In this document: one piece after another, positions 8,704-17,072 of the stretch
Layout of the letters: each line of letters starts with the position of its first letter
How positions within the stretch are numbered: the stretch's first letter is position 1
Assembly: GCF_001824475.1 (NCBI RefSeq)
Contig: NZ_MHXN01000046.1
Span: forward strand, 44,947-108,946
Reading direction: 5' to 3'
From: Phenylobacterium sp. RIFCSPHIGHO2_01_FULL_69_31
GTDB lineage: Bacteria; Pseudomonadota; Alphaproteobacteria; Caulobacterales; Caulobacteraceae
DNA: 64,000 bases
The notes under the pieces: model-generated
Databases searched by the model: none
What the model saw: the letters and a program-made list of their open reading frames with translations, nothing else
Told to the model about the DNA's origin: nothing
Position numbers and translations under genes: made by a program

Positions 8704-9755
8704 GCGCGGGCCTGCGCGAGCGGCTGGCGGCCCAGATCGCCCAGACCGGGCCGCTGACCGTCGCCCAGTACATGACCGCCTGCCTGCACGACCCGCAGGA
8801 CGGCTACTATGCCACCCGGCCGGCGCTGGGCGAGGACGGCGACTTCATCACTGCCCCCCTGGTCAGCCAGATGTTCGGCGAGCTGATCGGCGTGTGGGCC
8901 ATGTCCGTCTGGCAGGCGATGGGCGCGCCTTCGCGGTTCGTCCTCGTCGAGATGGGTCCCGGCGACGGCACGCTGATGAGCGACCTGCTGCGCGCCGCGC
9001 GGCTTCTGCCCGCCTTCCTGGAAGCGGCCGACGTCTGGCTGGTGGAGACGTCCGAGCCCCTCGCCGCCCTGCAGGCCGCGCGGCTTCCGGACGGCGTTCG
9101 CTGGGCGCAGAGCCTTGACGAGGTTCCCGGCGGCCAGCCGATGGTCCTGGTGGCCAACGAGCTCCTCGATTGCCTGCCCGTCCGCCAGTTCGTCCGTACG
9201 CCGGTGGGCTGGGCGGAGCAGGTGGTCGGGCTATCCGACGACCGGCGCCTCAGCTTCGGCCTCGTCCCCGCCCCCATCGCCCTGCCCGACGCCCGGGAGG
9301 GCGTGGTCTACGAGCGCTCCGCCGCGCAGGAGGCCCTCGGCGCGGCGATCGGCGAGCGGCTGGCGCGCGACGGCGGGGCGGCGCTGCTCATCGACTATGG
9401 ACGCGACCAGCCGGGGTTCGGCGACACGCTGCAGGCGCTGGTCCGGCACGAGCGCGTCGATCCCCTGGCCTGTCCCGGCGAAGCCGACCTCACCGTCCAC
9501 GCCGACTTCCCGGCCGTGATGGCGGCCGCCCGCAAGGCCGGGGCCGAGGCCGCCATCCTGACCCAGGCCGCCTTCCTGGCGCGGGCCGGGATCGGCGAGC
9601 GGGCCGAGGCCCTGGTCCGCGCCCGTCCCGATAAGGCCCCGGTGATCGGCCGCCAGCTCAACCGGCTGGTCGGCGGCGACCAGATGGGCGAACTGTTCAA
9701 GGTCTGCTGCATCCACTCTCCCGGCTGGACGCCGCCGGCGTTCGAGGAGGCCTGA
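8700..9755 (+). CDS. class I SAM-dependent methyltransferase, MidA/NDUFAF7 family
   Basis: A 351-residue protein of the PF02636 family. The mitochondrial member NDUFAF7 dimethylates an arginine of the complex I subunit NDUFS2; bacterial members are less studied. The SAM-binding loop VEMGPGDGTLMSDLL lies near residue 82 and VLVANELLDCLPVRQF near 155. The N-terminal start pattern GPLTVAQYMTACLHDPQDGYY is typical of the family. GTG 8700 overlaps the lgt stop and pgeF begins two bases after its stop, so lgt, this gene and pgeF form an operon. Confidence 0.9.
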   Translation: MSAGLRERLAAQIAQTGPLTVAQYMTACLHDPQDGYYATRPALGEDGDFITAPLVSQMFGELIGVWAMSVWQAMGAPSRFVLVEMGPGDGTLMSDLLRAARLLPAFLEAADVWLVETSEPLAALQAARLPDGVRWAQSLDEVPGGQPMVLVANELLDCLPVRQFVRTPVGWAEQVVGLSDDRRLSFGLVPAPIALPDAREGVVYERSAAQEALGAAIGERLARDGGAALLIDYGRDQPGFGDTLQALVRHERVDPLACPGEADLTVHADFPAVMAAARKAGAEAAILTQAAFLARAGIGERAEALVRARPDKAPVIGRQLNRLVGGDQMGELFKVCCIHSPGWTPPAFEEA

Positions 9756-9756
9756 C

Positions 9757-10521
9757 GTGACCCAGCTCCCCGTGCTCACCTCGCCCTTGCTGGATCTGCC
9801 GGGCGTCCGCCACGCGTTCTTCACGCGCCAGGGCGGGGTCTCCACGGGAATCTACGCCAGCTTGAACGTGGGCGTGGGCTCCAACGACGACCCTGAGGCG
9901 GTCAGCGAGAACCGCCGCCGCGCCGCGGCCCACCTGGGCGGCGAGCTGGTCACCGCCTATCAGGTCCACTCGGCCACCGCCGTGGTCGCCGACGGTCCGT
10001 GGCCGGCAGGGCCGCCGCAGGCCGACGGGGTCGTCACCGCCACCGCCGGCGTTGTCTGCGGGGCGCTGGCCGCGGACTGTGCGCCGATCCTGTTCGCCGA
10101 CGCCTCGGCCCGGGTGGTCGCGGCCGCCCACGCCGGCTGGAAGGGCGCCCTGACCGGGGTCGCCGAGCACGCCATCGCGCGCATGGAAGCTCTGGGCGCC
10201 CGGCGCGACCGGATCGTGGCCGCCGTCGGCCCCTGCATCGGTCCGGCCTCGTACGAGGTCGGGCTGGAGTATGTGCAGCGGTTCACGGACGCCGATCCCG
10301 CCTACGGACGCTTCTTCAGCGCCGGCGCGGCGCCCGACAAGCGCCAGTTCGACCTGCCGGGCTTCGTCCTCGCCCGGCTGCGCGCCGCCGGCATCGCCCA
10401 GTGCGAATGGATCGGCCGCGACACCTGCGCCGAGCCCGACCTGTTCTTTTCCAATCGGCGCGCCTTCAAGCAGGGCGAGCCGGACTATGGCCGCCTGCTC
10501 TCCGCGATCGTGCTGAACTAA
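9757..10521 (+). CDS. pgeF: peptidoglycan editing factor PgeF (YfiH/LACC1 family)
   Basis: Copper/zinc-binding family protein of 254 residues. In E. coli PgeF removes misincorporated amino acids from peptidoglycan precursors; relatives act as purine nucleoside phosphorylases. Metal and active-site residues are visible: His71 (YQVHSATAV), Cys108 (AADCAPILFAD) and His125 (AAHAGWKGALTGV). GTG start two bases after the preceding stop. It converges with the antiporter gene, sharing CTAA at 10518-10521. Which of the two activities dominates here cannot be read from sequence. Confidence 0.92.
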   Translation: MTQLPVLTSPLLDLPGVRHAFFTRQGGVSTGIYASLNVGVGSNDDPEAVSENRRRAAAHLGGELVTAYQVHSATAVVADGPWPAGPPQADGVVTATAGVVCGALAADCAPILFADASARVVAAAHAGWKGALTGVAEHAIARMEALGARRDRIVAAVGPCIGPASYEVGLEYVQRFTDADPAYGRFFSAGAAPDKRQFDLPGFVLARLRAAGIAQCEWIGRDTCAEPDLFFSNRRAFKQGEPDYGRLLSAIVLN

Positions 10522-12476
10522 TAGACCGGCGCCAGGGCGACCAGGCTCAGACCCGCGGGCGTGAGGCTGATCCGGTCGCCGCCCAGGTCCGCCAGCAGGC
10601 CCTTCGCCTTGAGGCCGGCCGTGGCCACACGCAGCCGTTCCTCGCCGAACTTGCCGATCCGCTCGGCGCCCACGAACAGCGCGGCACGGTCGATCTCCTG
10701 GCCGACCGCAAAGCCGTCGAGCCGCGCGACGGACAGCAGCGCCCATTCGGCATCGTCCAGCAGCGGCCGCCCCTCCGGAGGTGGCGGCGGGGGCTCCGGC
10801 ACAGCCTCCGGAGCCGCCGGGCGCTTGGCTCTTGCCGGCCGCGCCTTGGCCAGCATGGCCGCGGCCAACTCGCGCTCGCCCGAGACAGGCATGTCGCAAC
10901 CGTGCTTCAAAAGGTGCTCGACCTCGGCCTCCGAATGGGCGCGCGCGATGATCTCCAGGTCCGGGTTCACCCGCCGCGCCTGCTCGGTCACGCCGCCGGC
11001 CTCGAAGCCGTCCGGGATGGTGCAGATCAGCCGATGGGCGGCCCGGGCTCCGGCCGCGGCGAGCACTTGTGGATCGGCGGCATGGCCGGCCAGCACCTCA
11101 AACCCTGCGTCCCGCGCGCGCCGGCGCGCCGCATCGTCGACCTCGACCACCAGGAACGGCCGCCCCGCCGCCTCCAATCCTTCGGCCACCGATGCCCCGA
11201 CCCGGCCGAAGCCGACGACGATCACATGCTCGGTCAGGGCGGTCGGCAGGAAGTCATTGGCGGGCTCGGGCGCCTTGACCTCGGCGGCCGCGACCTTGGG
11301 CCGGGCGCGCATCACCGCGGCGAAGATCATCGGATTGAGCAGGATCGAGATGATGGCCCCGCCCAGGATCAGATCGCGGCCCTCCTCCGGCAGCAGCTTC
11401 AGGCCCACGCCGAGCCCAGCCAGGATGAACGAGAACTCCCCGATCTGGGCCAGGGACGCCGCGATGGTCAGGGCTGTCGAATTGTCGTGCCGGAACGCCC
11501 GCACGATAACGAAGGCGGCCAGGGACTTGCCGAGCACGATGATCGCCACGGTCGCGAGCAGGGCCCAGGACTGTTCCACCAGGACGTTGGGGTTGAACAG
11601 CATGCCCACCGAGACGAAGAACAGCACCGCGAAGGCGTCGCGGAGGGGCAGCGTTTCTTCGGCCGCCCGCTGGCTGAGCTCGGACTCGGCCAGGATCATG
11701 CCGGCGAAGAACGCACCCAGGGCGAACGAGACGTCGAACAGCAGGGCCGCCCCGAACGCCACGCCCAGGGCGATCGCGAACACGGCCAGCCGGAACAGCT
11801 CGCGCGATCCGGTGTGCGCCGCCCAATGCAGGATCCACGGGATCACGCGCCGGCCGACGATCAGCATGAAGGCGACGAAGGCGATCACCTTGCCGATCGT
11901 GATCGCCAGCGGGAGGACCCAGCCCTGCCCCGCGCCTTCGCCCGCGGGGACGATTGCGTCCGCCAAAGCGGGCAAGAGCACGAGGGCCAGAACCATCGCC
12001 AGGTCCTCGACGATCAGCCAGCCCACGGCGATCCGGCCCTTGTCGGTCTGCACGATCCGCCGCTCCTGCAGCGCCCGCAGCAGGACGACGGTGGAGGCGA
12101 CCGAGAGCGCCAGCCCGAATACGAGCCCGGAGACCAGCGGCCAGCCCATGACGTGGGCCAGGACCATGCCCAGCAGGGTCGCCGCAGCCATCTGGCCCAG
12201 GGCGCCTGGAATCGCGATCACCCGGACCGAGAGCAGGTCCTTCAGGGAGAAGTGCAGGCCCACCCCGAACATCAGCAGAATGACGCCGATCTCGGCGAGC
12301 TCCTGGGCGAGCTCCTGGTCGGCCACGAAGCCAGGCGTGAACGGACCCACAAGGACCCCCGCCGCCAGGTATCCCACCAGCGGCGAGATCCGGAATCGAT
12401 GAGCCAGCGCCCCCAGCCCGAAGGCGACGGTGAGGCCGGCGACGATGGTGGCGATCAGCGGGGTGTGATGGGGCAT
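10518..12476 (-). CDS. Kef/YbaL-type monovalent cation:proton antiporter with C-terminal extra domain
   Basis: CPA2-family inner-membrane antiporter of 652 residues. Twelve or so membrane spans (residues 1-385) include LMFGVGLHFSLKDL and VGWLIVEDLAMVL. A TrkA-N nucleotide-binding domain follows from about 415 (HVIVVGFGRVGASVAEGL). After a proline-rich linker near 555-570 there is an unusual ~80-residue segment that reads like a winged helix (LLDDAEWALLSVARLDG ... RISLTPAGLSLVALA). It probably exports K+ or Na+ for H+ and is gated by NAD(H) or thiol adducts. The gene is divergent from prs and convergent with pgeF. Confidence 0.9.
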   Translation of the reverse strand: MPHHTPLIATIVAGLTVAFGLGALAHRFRISPLVGYLAAGVLVGPFTPGFVADQELAQELAEIGVILLMFGVGLHFSLKDLLSVRVIAIPGALGQMAAATLLGMVLAHVMGWPLVSGLVFGLALSVASTVVLLRALQERRIVQTDKGRIAVGWLIVEDLAMVLALVLLPALADAIVPAGEGAGQGWVLPLAITIGKVIAFVAFMLIVGRRVIPWILHWAAHTGSRELFRLAVFAIALGVAFGAALLFDVSFALGAFFAGMILAESELSQRAAEETLPLRDAFAVLFFVSVGMLFNPNVLVEQSWALLATVAIIVLGKSLAAFVIVRAFRHDNSTALTIAASLAQIGEFSFILAGLGVGLKLLPEEGRDLILGGAIISILLNPMIFAAVMRARPKVAAAEVKAPEPANDFLPTALTEHVIVVGFGRVGASVAEGLEAAGRPFLVVEVDDAARRRARDAGFEVLAGHAADPQVLAAAGARAAHRLICTIPDGFEAGGVTEQARRVNPDLEIIARAHSEAEVEHLLKHGCDMPVSGERELAAAMLAKARPARAKRPAAPEAVPEPPPPPPEGRPLLDDAEWALLSVARLDGFAVGQEIDRAALFVGAERIGKFGEERLRVATAGLKAKGLLADLGGDRISLTPAGLSLVALAPVY

Positions 12477-12581
12477 GCGTCTCCGAGGTTCGGGCGTCGA
12501 AACGTGGCGTCGGTCTTCGGCATAACCTCTTGGTTAGGGCGTGGCCAATAGCGCCCCCGTGATGGATCGCCGGATCGCCCC

Positions 12582-12609
12582 TTGCCCGCGCGCGATCCCC
12601 TGCTACAAG
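12582..12609 (+). promoter_or_regulatory. candidate housekeeping promoter of prs
   Basis: TTGCCC at 12582 and GCTACAAG at 12602 with a 14-base spacer resemble the Caulobacter-type promoter (TTGAC-like box, short spacer, GCTAnAnn). The element ends about 32 bases before the prs start. Predicted by eye only. Confidence 0.42.
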
Positions 12610-12641
12610 CCGCGCAAATCCACCTAGGGGAGTCGGGGTCG

Positions 12642-13577
12642 ATGAAGCTGCTGGCCGGCAACTCGAATCGTACGCTGGCCCAGGCCGTCGCCTCTCACCT
12701 CGACGTGCCCCTGACGCGGGCCCAGGTGAAACGCTTCGCCGACAACGAAGTCTGGGTCACCATCGACGAGAACGTCCGCGGCGAGGACGTCTTCATCCTC
12801 CAGTCCACCAGCTATCCGGCCAACGACCACCTGATGGAGCTGCTGGTCTGCATCGACGCGCTGAAGCGCGCGTCGGCGCGGCGGATCACCGCGGTCACCC
12901 CCTACTTCGGCTATGCGCGCCAGGACCGGAAGACCGGCGGCCGCACCCCGATCTCGGCCAAGCTGGTGGCCAACCTGATCACCCGGGCCGGCGCAGACCG
13001 GGTCCTGACGATGGATCTGCACTCAGGCCAGATCCAGGGCTTCTTCGACATCCCCACCGACAACCTCCTGTCCGCGCCGCTGCTGGCCGCCGACATCAAG
13101 GAGAACTACGAGAAGCCCAAGGACCTGATGATCGTCTCGCCCGACGTGGGCGGCGTGGTCCGGGCGCTGGCCGTCGCCAGCCGGCTCAACACCGAGCTCG
13201 CCATCGTCGACAAGCGCCGCTCAGGCCCGGGCAAGAGCGAGGTGGCCAACATCATCGGCGACGTCTCCGGGCGCCGCTGCATCCTGTTCGACGACATGAT
13301 CGACGGCGGCGGCACGCTGTGCAACGCGGCCCAGGCCCTGATCGACGGCGGGGCCACCGAGGTCTCGGCCTATGTCAGCCACGGGGTGCTGTCCGGCGGC
13401 GCCATCGAGCGCGTGGAGGCCTCGGTGCTGAAGGAATTGGTGATGACCGACTCCATCGCCCCGCCCGATCGCGTCGGGACCGCGCCCAAGATCCGCTACG
13501 TCAGCTGCTCCGGCCTGATCGGCGAGGCGATCCGCCGCATCGCCAACGAAGAGAGCGTGTCGAAACTGTTCGACTGA
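12642..13577 (+). CDS. prs: ribose-phosphate pyrophosphokinase
   Basis: Makes PRPP from ribose 5-phosphate and ATP for nucleotide, histidine and tryptophan synthesis. The 311-residue cytoplasmic enzyme has VTPYFGYARQDRK near 85-97, DVGGVVRALAVASRL near 168 and the PRPP loop ILFDDMIDGGGTLCNAA near 213-229. ATG 12642 is chosen because it gives the standard KLLAGNSNRTLA start and follows AGGGGAG; an upstream in-frame ATG at 12582 would add 20 atypical residues and falls on the promoter. Confidence 0.97.
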   Translation: MKLLAGNSNRTLAQAVASHLDVPLTRAQVKRFADNEVWVTIDENVRGEDVFILQSTSYPANDHLMELLVCIDALKRASARRITAVTPYFGYARQDRKTGGRTPISAKLVANLITRAGADRVLTMDLHSGQIQGFFDIPTDNLLSAPLLAADIKENYEKPKDLMIVSPDVGGVVRALAVASRLNTELAIVDKRRSGPGKSEVANIIGDVSGRRCILFDDMIDGGGTLCNAAQALIDGGATEVSAYVSHGVLSGGAIERVEASVLKELVMTDSIAPPDRVGTAPKIRYVSCSGLIGEAIRRIANEESVSKLFD

Positions 13578-13676
13578 TCCCATGACTTGCCCAGGCGGCG
13601 CCTGGGCGGGTAATCCATGGGGTACCCGGGGGCGGACAAACGAGAATCACCACTCGCAAGAGGGGGAAAGCGTCTG

Positions 13677-14717
13677 ATGCCGTTCCGTCTTCCGATCCGA
13701 TCCGCGGCCATCGCGGTCCTGGGCGCCGCGCTGTTGGCCGGCTGCGCCGAACCACCGCCCGTGATCACGCCGCCCCCGCCGGCCGCGCCGACGGTGAGCC
13801 TGTCGCCGAAGCTGATCGAGCTGGCCTCGGCCTACCGCTACTACATGGTCCGCACGACCGGGATCACGCCCGACTTCGCCGACGGCGCAGCGGTGGCCCG
13901 CTCGCTGCAGACCGGCGCGTCCTACGAGCCGCAGCAACTGGTCCGCGGCTCCATCGCCTATTCCGCGGTCATCGCCCTGCAGGACAAGGCCTTCGTCGAA
14001 GGCGTGCGTGTCTACGCCAAGGACCCCGTCCAGCGGCGCCAGATCGCCTACGAGATCATGAAGGACCCGGCCTATGCCGTCGGCATCTCCGGCTCGGCCA
14101 GCGCCGCGGGGCTGGTGATCGCCACCCTGGGCGGCGACGCCCAGCGGCTCTACGACCAGGGCAAGGCCGTCAAGCAGGCCGCCTACGACATCCAGAAGCA
14201 GCCCTGGTCCAAGGCCGACGTGCCCGGCCGGGAGGCGCGTCTGGCCGGCGCCAAGAGCCTGTCCGCCTCGGCCATGCTGGGGGACGTGGAGGAGACCGCG
14301 CGCCTGCAGCAGGCCTCGATGGGCGTCTCCTCGCTGGGACTCACCGCGACCGCCGCGCCGCCGCCCTATACGCCGACGGTGATCCGCGGGCTGGCGATCG
14401 CCGCCCTCGCGGCCCTGGGCGAGGCGACCGACGCCAATGCCGAACAGCTGATGGCCCTCACCCACGAGCCCAACATCGGCATGTGCATGGGCACCTCGAA
14501 GCTCAACCTCTACCAGTGCCTGGCCGTCGCCCGCCCGAACTACGAGGACGTCTTCTGCCTCGGTCAGCACGCCATGATGGACACCGGCCGCTGCGTGATC
14601 CGCGCCGCCGGCCTGCCTGAGCCCTACGAGGCCCGGTACATCCCCGACGCCAAGACCATCGCCAAGGGCATGCCCACCAAGAAGGCCCCGGCGAAAAAGG
14701 GCAAACGCAAGAGCTGA
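13677..14717 (+). CDS. predicted lipoprotein of unknown function
   Basis: A 346-residue protein with a lipoprotein signal peptide: basic N-terminus, hydrophobic core and lipobox LLAGC with Cys23, followed by a proline-rich linker. The rest is mostly alpha-helical, rich in alanine, with a C-terminal region containing several cysteines (GMCMGTSKLNLYQCLAVA, FCLGQHAMMDTGRCV) and a lysine-rich tail. No family recognised. ATG 13677 follows AGGGGGAAAG and begins the signal peptide. It stands alone between prs and rplY, with a terminator behind it. Confidence 0.82.
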   Translation: MPFRLPIRSAAIAVLGAALLAGCAEPPPVITPPPPAAPTVSLSPKLIELASAYRYYMVRTTGITPDFADGAAVARSLQTGASYEPQQLVRGSIAYSAVIALQDKAFVEGVRVYAKDPVQRRQIAYEIMKDPAYAVGISGSASAAGLVIATLGGDAQRLYDQGKAVKQAAYDIQKQPWSKADVPGREARLAGAKSLSASAMLGDVEETARLQQASMGVSSLGLTATAAPPPYTPTVIRGLAIAALAALGEATDANAEQLMALTHEPNIGMCMGTSKLNLYQCLAVARPNYEDVFCLGQHAMMDTGRCVIRAAGLPEPYEARYIPDAKTIAKGMPTKKAPAKKGKRKS

Positions 14718-14731
14718 CGCGCCGCAGCTTC

Positions 14732-14757
14732 GGCCGGTTGCGCCGGCCAAGGCTTTT
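14732..14757 (+). terminator. terminator of the lipoprotein gene
   Basis: Stem GGCCGG / CCGGCC (14732-14737 with 14743-14748) and loop TTGCG, followed shortly by GGCTTTTG. It sits 15 bases past the stop. Confidence 0.6.
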
Positions 14758-14804
14758 GTGTATCTACGCGCACCCTTTCGACCCATATGGGTTTGACTTC
14801 CCAT

Positions 14805-14838
14805 CGCCGCGCGCGAGACGCGCGGCGGTTTCGTTTTG
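14805..14838 (+). promoter_or_regulatory. terminator-like hairpin in the rplY leader
   Basis: Perfect 9-bp stem CGCCGCGCG / CGCGCGGCG (14805-14813 with 14819-14827), five-base loop CGAGA, then GTTTCGTTTT. This ends 11 bases before the rplY ATG, after a separate terminator at 14732-14757. It could be an attenuator of rplY, or the terminator of a short RNA started near 14760. Confidence 0.6.
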
Positions 14839-14848
14839 AGGCAAGGCC

Positions 14849-15460
14849 ATGGCCGAGATCGTTTTGAACGTTGAAGTGCGCGAGCGGACCGGCACCGGCG
14901 GCGCCCGCGACACCCGCCGCTCGGGCATGGTGCCCGGCGTGCTGTACGGCGGCGACAAGGCCCCCGTGGCCATCGCCGTGAAGTCGAACGAGTTCCGCAA
15001 GGCGCTCTACACCGGCAAGCTGCTGGGCCACCTGGTGACCCTGAAGTACGGCAAGGAAACCCAGCCGGTCATCGCCAAGGCCGTCGACATGCACCCGGTG
15101 ACCGACGAGCCGGTGCACTTCGACCTGTACCGCGTCGACGAGCACCAGCAGATCAAGATCGAAGTGCCCGTGCACTTCTCGCACCAGGAAGAATCGCCTG
15201 GCCTGAAGCGCGGCGGTTCGCTGAACATCGCCCTGCACACGGTCACCGTGGCCTGCCACGCCGATTCGATCCCGGAAGAGATCGTCGTCGATCTGACCGG
15301 CAAGGAAATCGGCGACAGCATCCGCGTCTCCGACCTGAAGCTGCCCGCCAAGGTCGAAGCGGCCATTGAAGCCGACGTGGTCGTGGCCTCGATCGCCGCC
15401 GCCAAGGTCGACACCGGCGCCGCCGAGGGCGAAGCCGCCGAAGGCGAAGCCGAGGCCTAA
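14849..15460 (+). CDS. rplY: 50S ribosomal protein L25, long CTC form
   Basis: 5S rRNA-binding ribosomal protein of 203 residues. The N-terminal L25 domain (about 1-92; RERTGTGGARDTRRSGMVPGV) is followed by the TL5/CTC beta domain (about 98-185) and an acidic Ala/Glu tail (AEGEAAEGEAEA), the usual alphaproteobacterial length. GAGGCAAGG precedes ATG 14849. It is followed 27 bases later by pth, a common pairing, so the two are probably co-transcribed. Confidence 0.96.
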   Translation: MAEIVLNVEVRERTGTGGARDTRRSGMVPGVLYGGDKAPVAIAVKSNEFRKALYTGKLLGHLVTLKYGKETQPVIAKAVDMHPVTDEPVHFDLYRVDEHQQIKIEVPVHFSHQEESPGLKRGGSLNIALHTVTVACHADSIPEEIVVDLTGKEIGDSIRVSDLKLPAKVEAAIEADVVVASIAAAKVDTGAAEGEAAEGEAEA

Positions 15461-15487
15461 GGGCGTCGCGTTCCCGCGGGGGTCGAT

Positions 15488-16111
15488 GTGCTGATCATCG
15501 CCGGCCTGGGCAATCCCGGTCCGACCTACGCGAAGAACCGCCACAACATCGGCTTCATGGCCGTTGACGAGATCGCGCGCCGCTGGGGCTTCTCAGCGGC
15601 GCGTTCTCGTTTCCAGGGCCAGGCTTCCGAGGGCTCGATCGACACGCCCCAGGGGCCCGTCCGCGCCCTGATCCTCAAGCCCCAGGGCTACTACAACGAG
15701 AGCGGCCGCGCGGTGGGCGAGGCGGTGAAGTTCTTCAAGCTGGATCCCGCCCAGGACCTGGTCGTCTTCTACGACGAGATCGACCTGGCGCCCGGCCGCT
15801 TCCGGATGAAGGCCGGCGGCGGGGCGGCGGGCAACAACGGCATCCGCTCCATCACCGCCCAGATCGGTCCCCATTTCCGGCGCGCCCGCCTGGGCACGGG
15901 GCACCCGGGCGACAAGGCGCTGGTCCAAGGCCACGTACTCTCCGATTTCCACAAGGCCGACATGAAGTGGGTGGAGCCGCTGCTACAGGCCTGCGCCGAC
16001 GCGGCCCCGCTGCTGGCCATGGGCGAGGACGAGAAATACCAGGCCGAGGTCATGCGCCTGGCCCCCGCCGAGAAGCTGGACCCGCGCAAGCTGGCCCGGG
16101 GCGAGTCATGA
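15488..16111 (+). CDS. pth: peptidyl-tRNA hydrolase
   Basis: Frees tRNA from stalled peptidyl-tRNA. The 207-residue protein starts at GTG 15488 (LIIAGLGNPGPTYAKNRHNI) with catalytic His19 in NRHNIGF. Asn/Asp contacts lie in VFYDEIDLAPGRFRMK and in the GGGAAGNNGIRSI loop. Length is typical. Its TGA stop overlaps the next ATG (ATGA at 16108). Confidence 0.96.
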   Translation: MLIIAGLGNPGPTYAKNRHNIGFMAVDEIARRWGFSAARSRFQGQASEGSIDTPQGPVRALILKPQGYYNESGRAVGEAVKFFKLDPAQDLVVFYDEIDLAPGRFRMKAGGGAAGNNGIRSITAQIGPHFRRARLGTGHPGDKALVQGHVLSDFHKADMKWVEPLLQACADAAPLLAMGEDEKYQAEVMRLAPAEKLDPRKLARGES

Positions 16112-16878
16112 GCCTGTTCAACCTGCTCGGCGGTTCCCTGCCGCTCATCGGCCTGTCACTGATCGTCTCGATCGCCCTGGCCGTCCATGTGGTCCGCACC
16201 GGCCGCGAGCTGTTCTGGCTCTGGATCATCCTGATCTTCCAGCCCATCGGCGGGCTGGTCTATTTCCTGGCGATCGTCCTGCCGGAGCTGACCCGCGGAC
16301 CGGCCGCCCGGCGGCTGGAGCGCACGGCCCGCGCCGCCCTCGATCCCTTGCGCGAATACCGTGAGGCCAAGCAGGCCTGCGAGGACACGCCCACCGTCCG
16401 CAACCAGTCCCGCCTGGCCCAGGCCGCCACCACCCTCGGCCGCCACGAGGAAGCCGAGCGCCTCTACGCCGAGGCGGCCCACGGCATCCATGCCGAAGAC
16501 CCCGCCCTGCTGCTCGGCCGCGCGAACGCCCTGCTGGAACTGGACCGGGGCCCCGAGGCGCTCGCGGTCCTGGAGCGCCTGCCGCGGGACGACGCCGACG
16601 CCTACACGCCGACCGCCGTCCTGGCCCTAGGCCGCGCTTACGAGGCGGTGGGGCGCACCGCCGAGGCGGACACCGCCCTGGCCGAAGCCGCCCAACGCAT
16701 GCCCGGCTTCGAGGGCCAGGCCCGCTATGCCGCCTTCATGGCCCGCAGCGGCCGGAAGGCCGAAGCGCAGGCCGCCATCGCCGAGATGGACAAGCGCCTG
16801 ACCAAACTCGCCGCCCAGTTCCGCAAGGAAGGCAAGCACTGGCGCGACCTGGCCGCCAAGGCGCTCGCCGAGGGCTGA
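16108..16878 (+). CDS. membrane-anchored tetratricopeptide-like protein
   Basis: A 256-residue protein. Two transmembrane helices at about residues 8-28 and 34-56 resemble the PLDc_N-type hairpin (FWLWIILIFQPIGGLVYFLA). About five helical pairs of TPR type follow (TLGRHEEAERLYAEAA, LLELDRGPEALAVLERL, YEAVGRTAEADTALAEAA). It likely sits in the inner membrane with the repeats in the cytoplasm as a protein-interaction surface. The start overlaps the pth stop, so it is translated from the same message. Function unknown. Confidence 0.85.
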   Translation: MSLFNLLGGSLPLIGLSLIVSIALAVHVVRTGRELFWLWIILIFQPIGGLVYFLAIVLPELTRGPAARRLERTARAALDPLREYREAKQACEDTPTVRNQSRLAQAATTLGRHEEAERLYAEAAHGIHAEDPALLLGRANALLELDRGPEALAVLERLPRDDADAYTPTAVLALGRAYEAVGRTAEADTALAEAAQRMPGFEGQARYAAFMARSGRKAEAQAAIAEMDKRLTKLAAQFRKEGKHWRDLAAKALAEG

Positions 16879-16961
16879 GGCGCCGGATACCGGCGTTGCG
16901 CGGCTGGCCGGCCCGCGACATAGTCTTCCGCGTCGCGCTTACGGCGGCTGGGGAGAGCCAG

Positions 16962-17072
16962 ATGAAAACCTTCATGTCCAACCCGAAAGGAGCCCCCTCT
17001 CACCTTCAGGACATGAAGATCCATGCCGACCCAAACCCGGAGGGCGCCGGCGCGGTCCGACGCCGACCGTAG
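16962..17072 (+). CDS. possible 36-residue leader ORF before the ABC exporter
   Basis: A short frame starting MKTFMSNPKGAPSHLQ and ending in an arginine-rich tail. It is preceded by GGGGAGAG six bases before its ATG, a better ribosome-binding site than that of the downstream gene. It overlaps the first 50 bases of the exporter gene in another frame. It may be a translated leader, a coupling ORF, or chance; an upstream remnant of a longer exporter N-terminus is also possible. Confidence 0.3.
   Translation: MKTFMSNPKGAPSHLQDMKIHADPNPEGAGAVRRRP

Noticed and set aside
9999..12551. Very long plus-strand open frame opposite the Kef antiporter
   Set aside because: It is the reverse-strand shadow of a high-GC gene; its translation is low-complexity His/Arg/Gln/Gly and the antiporter frame has clear family motifs.
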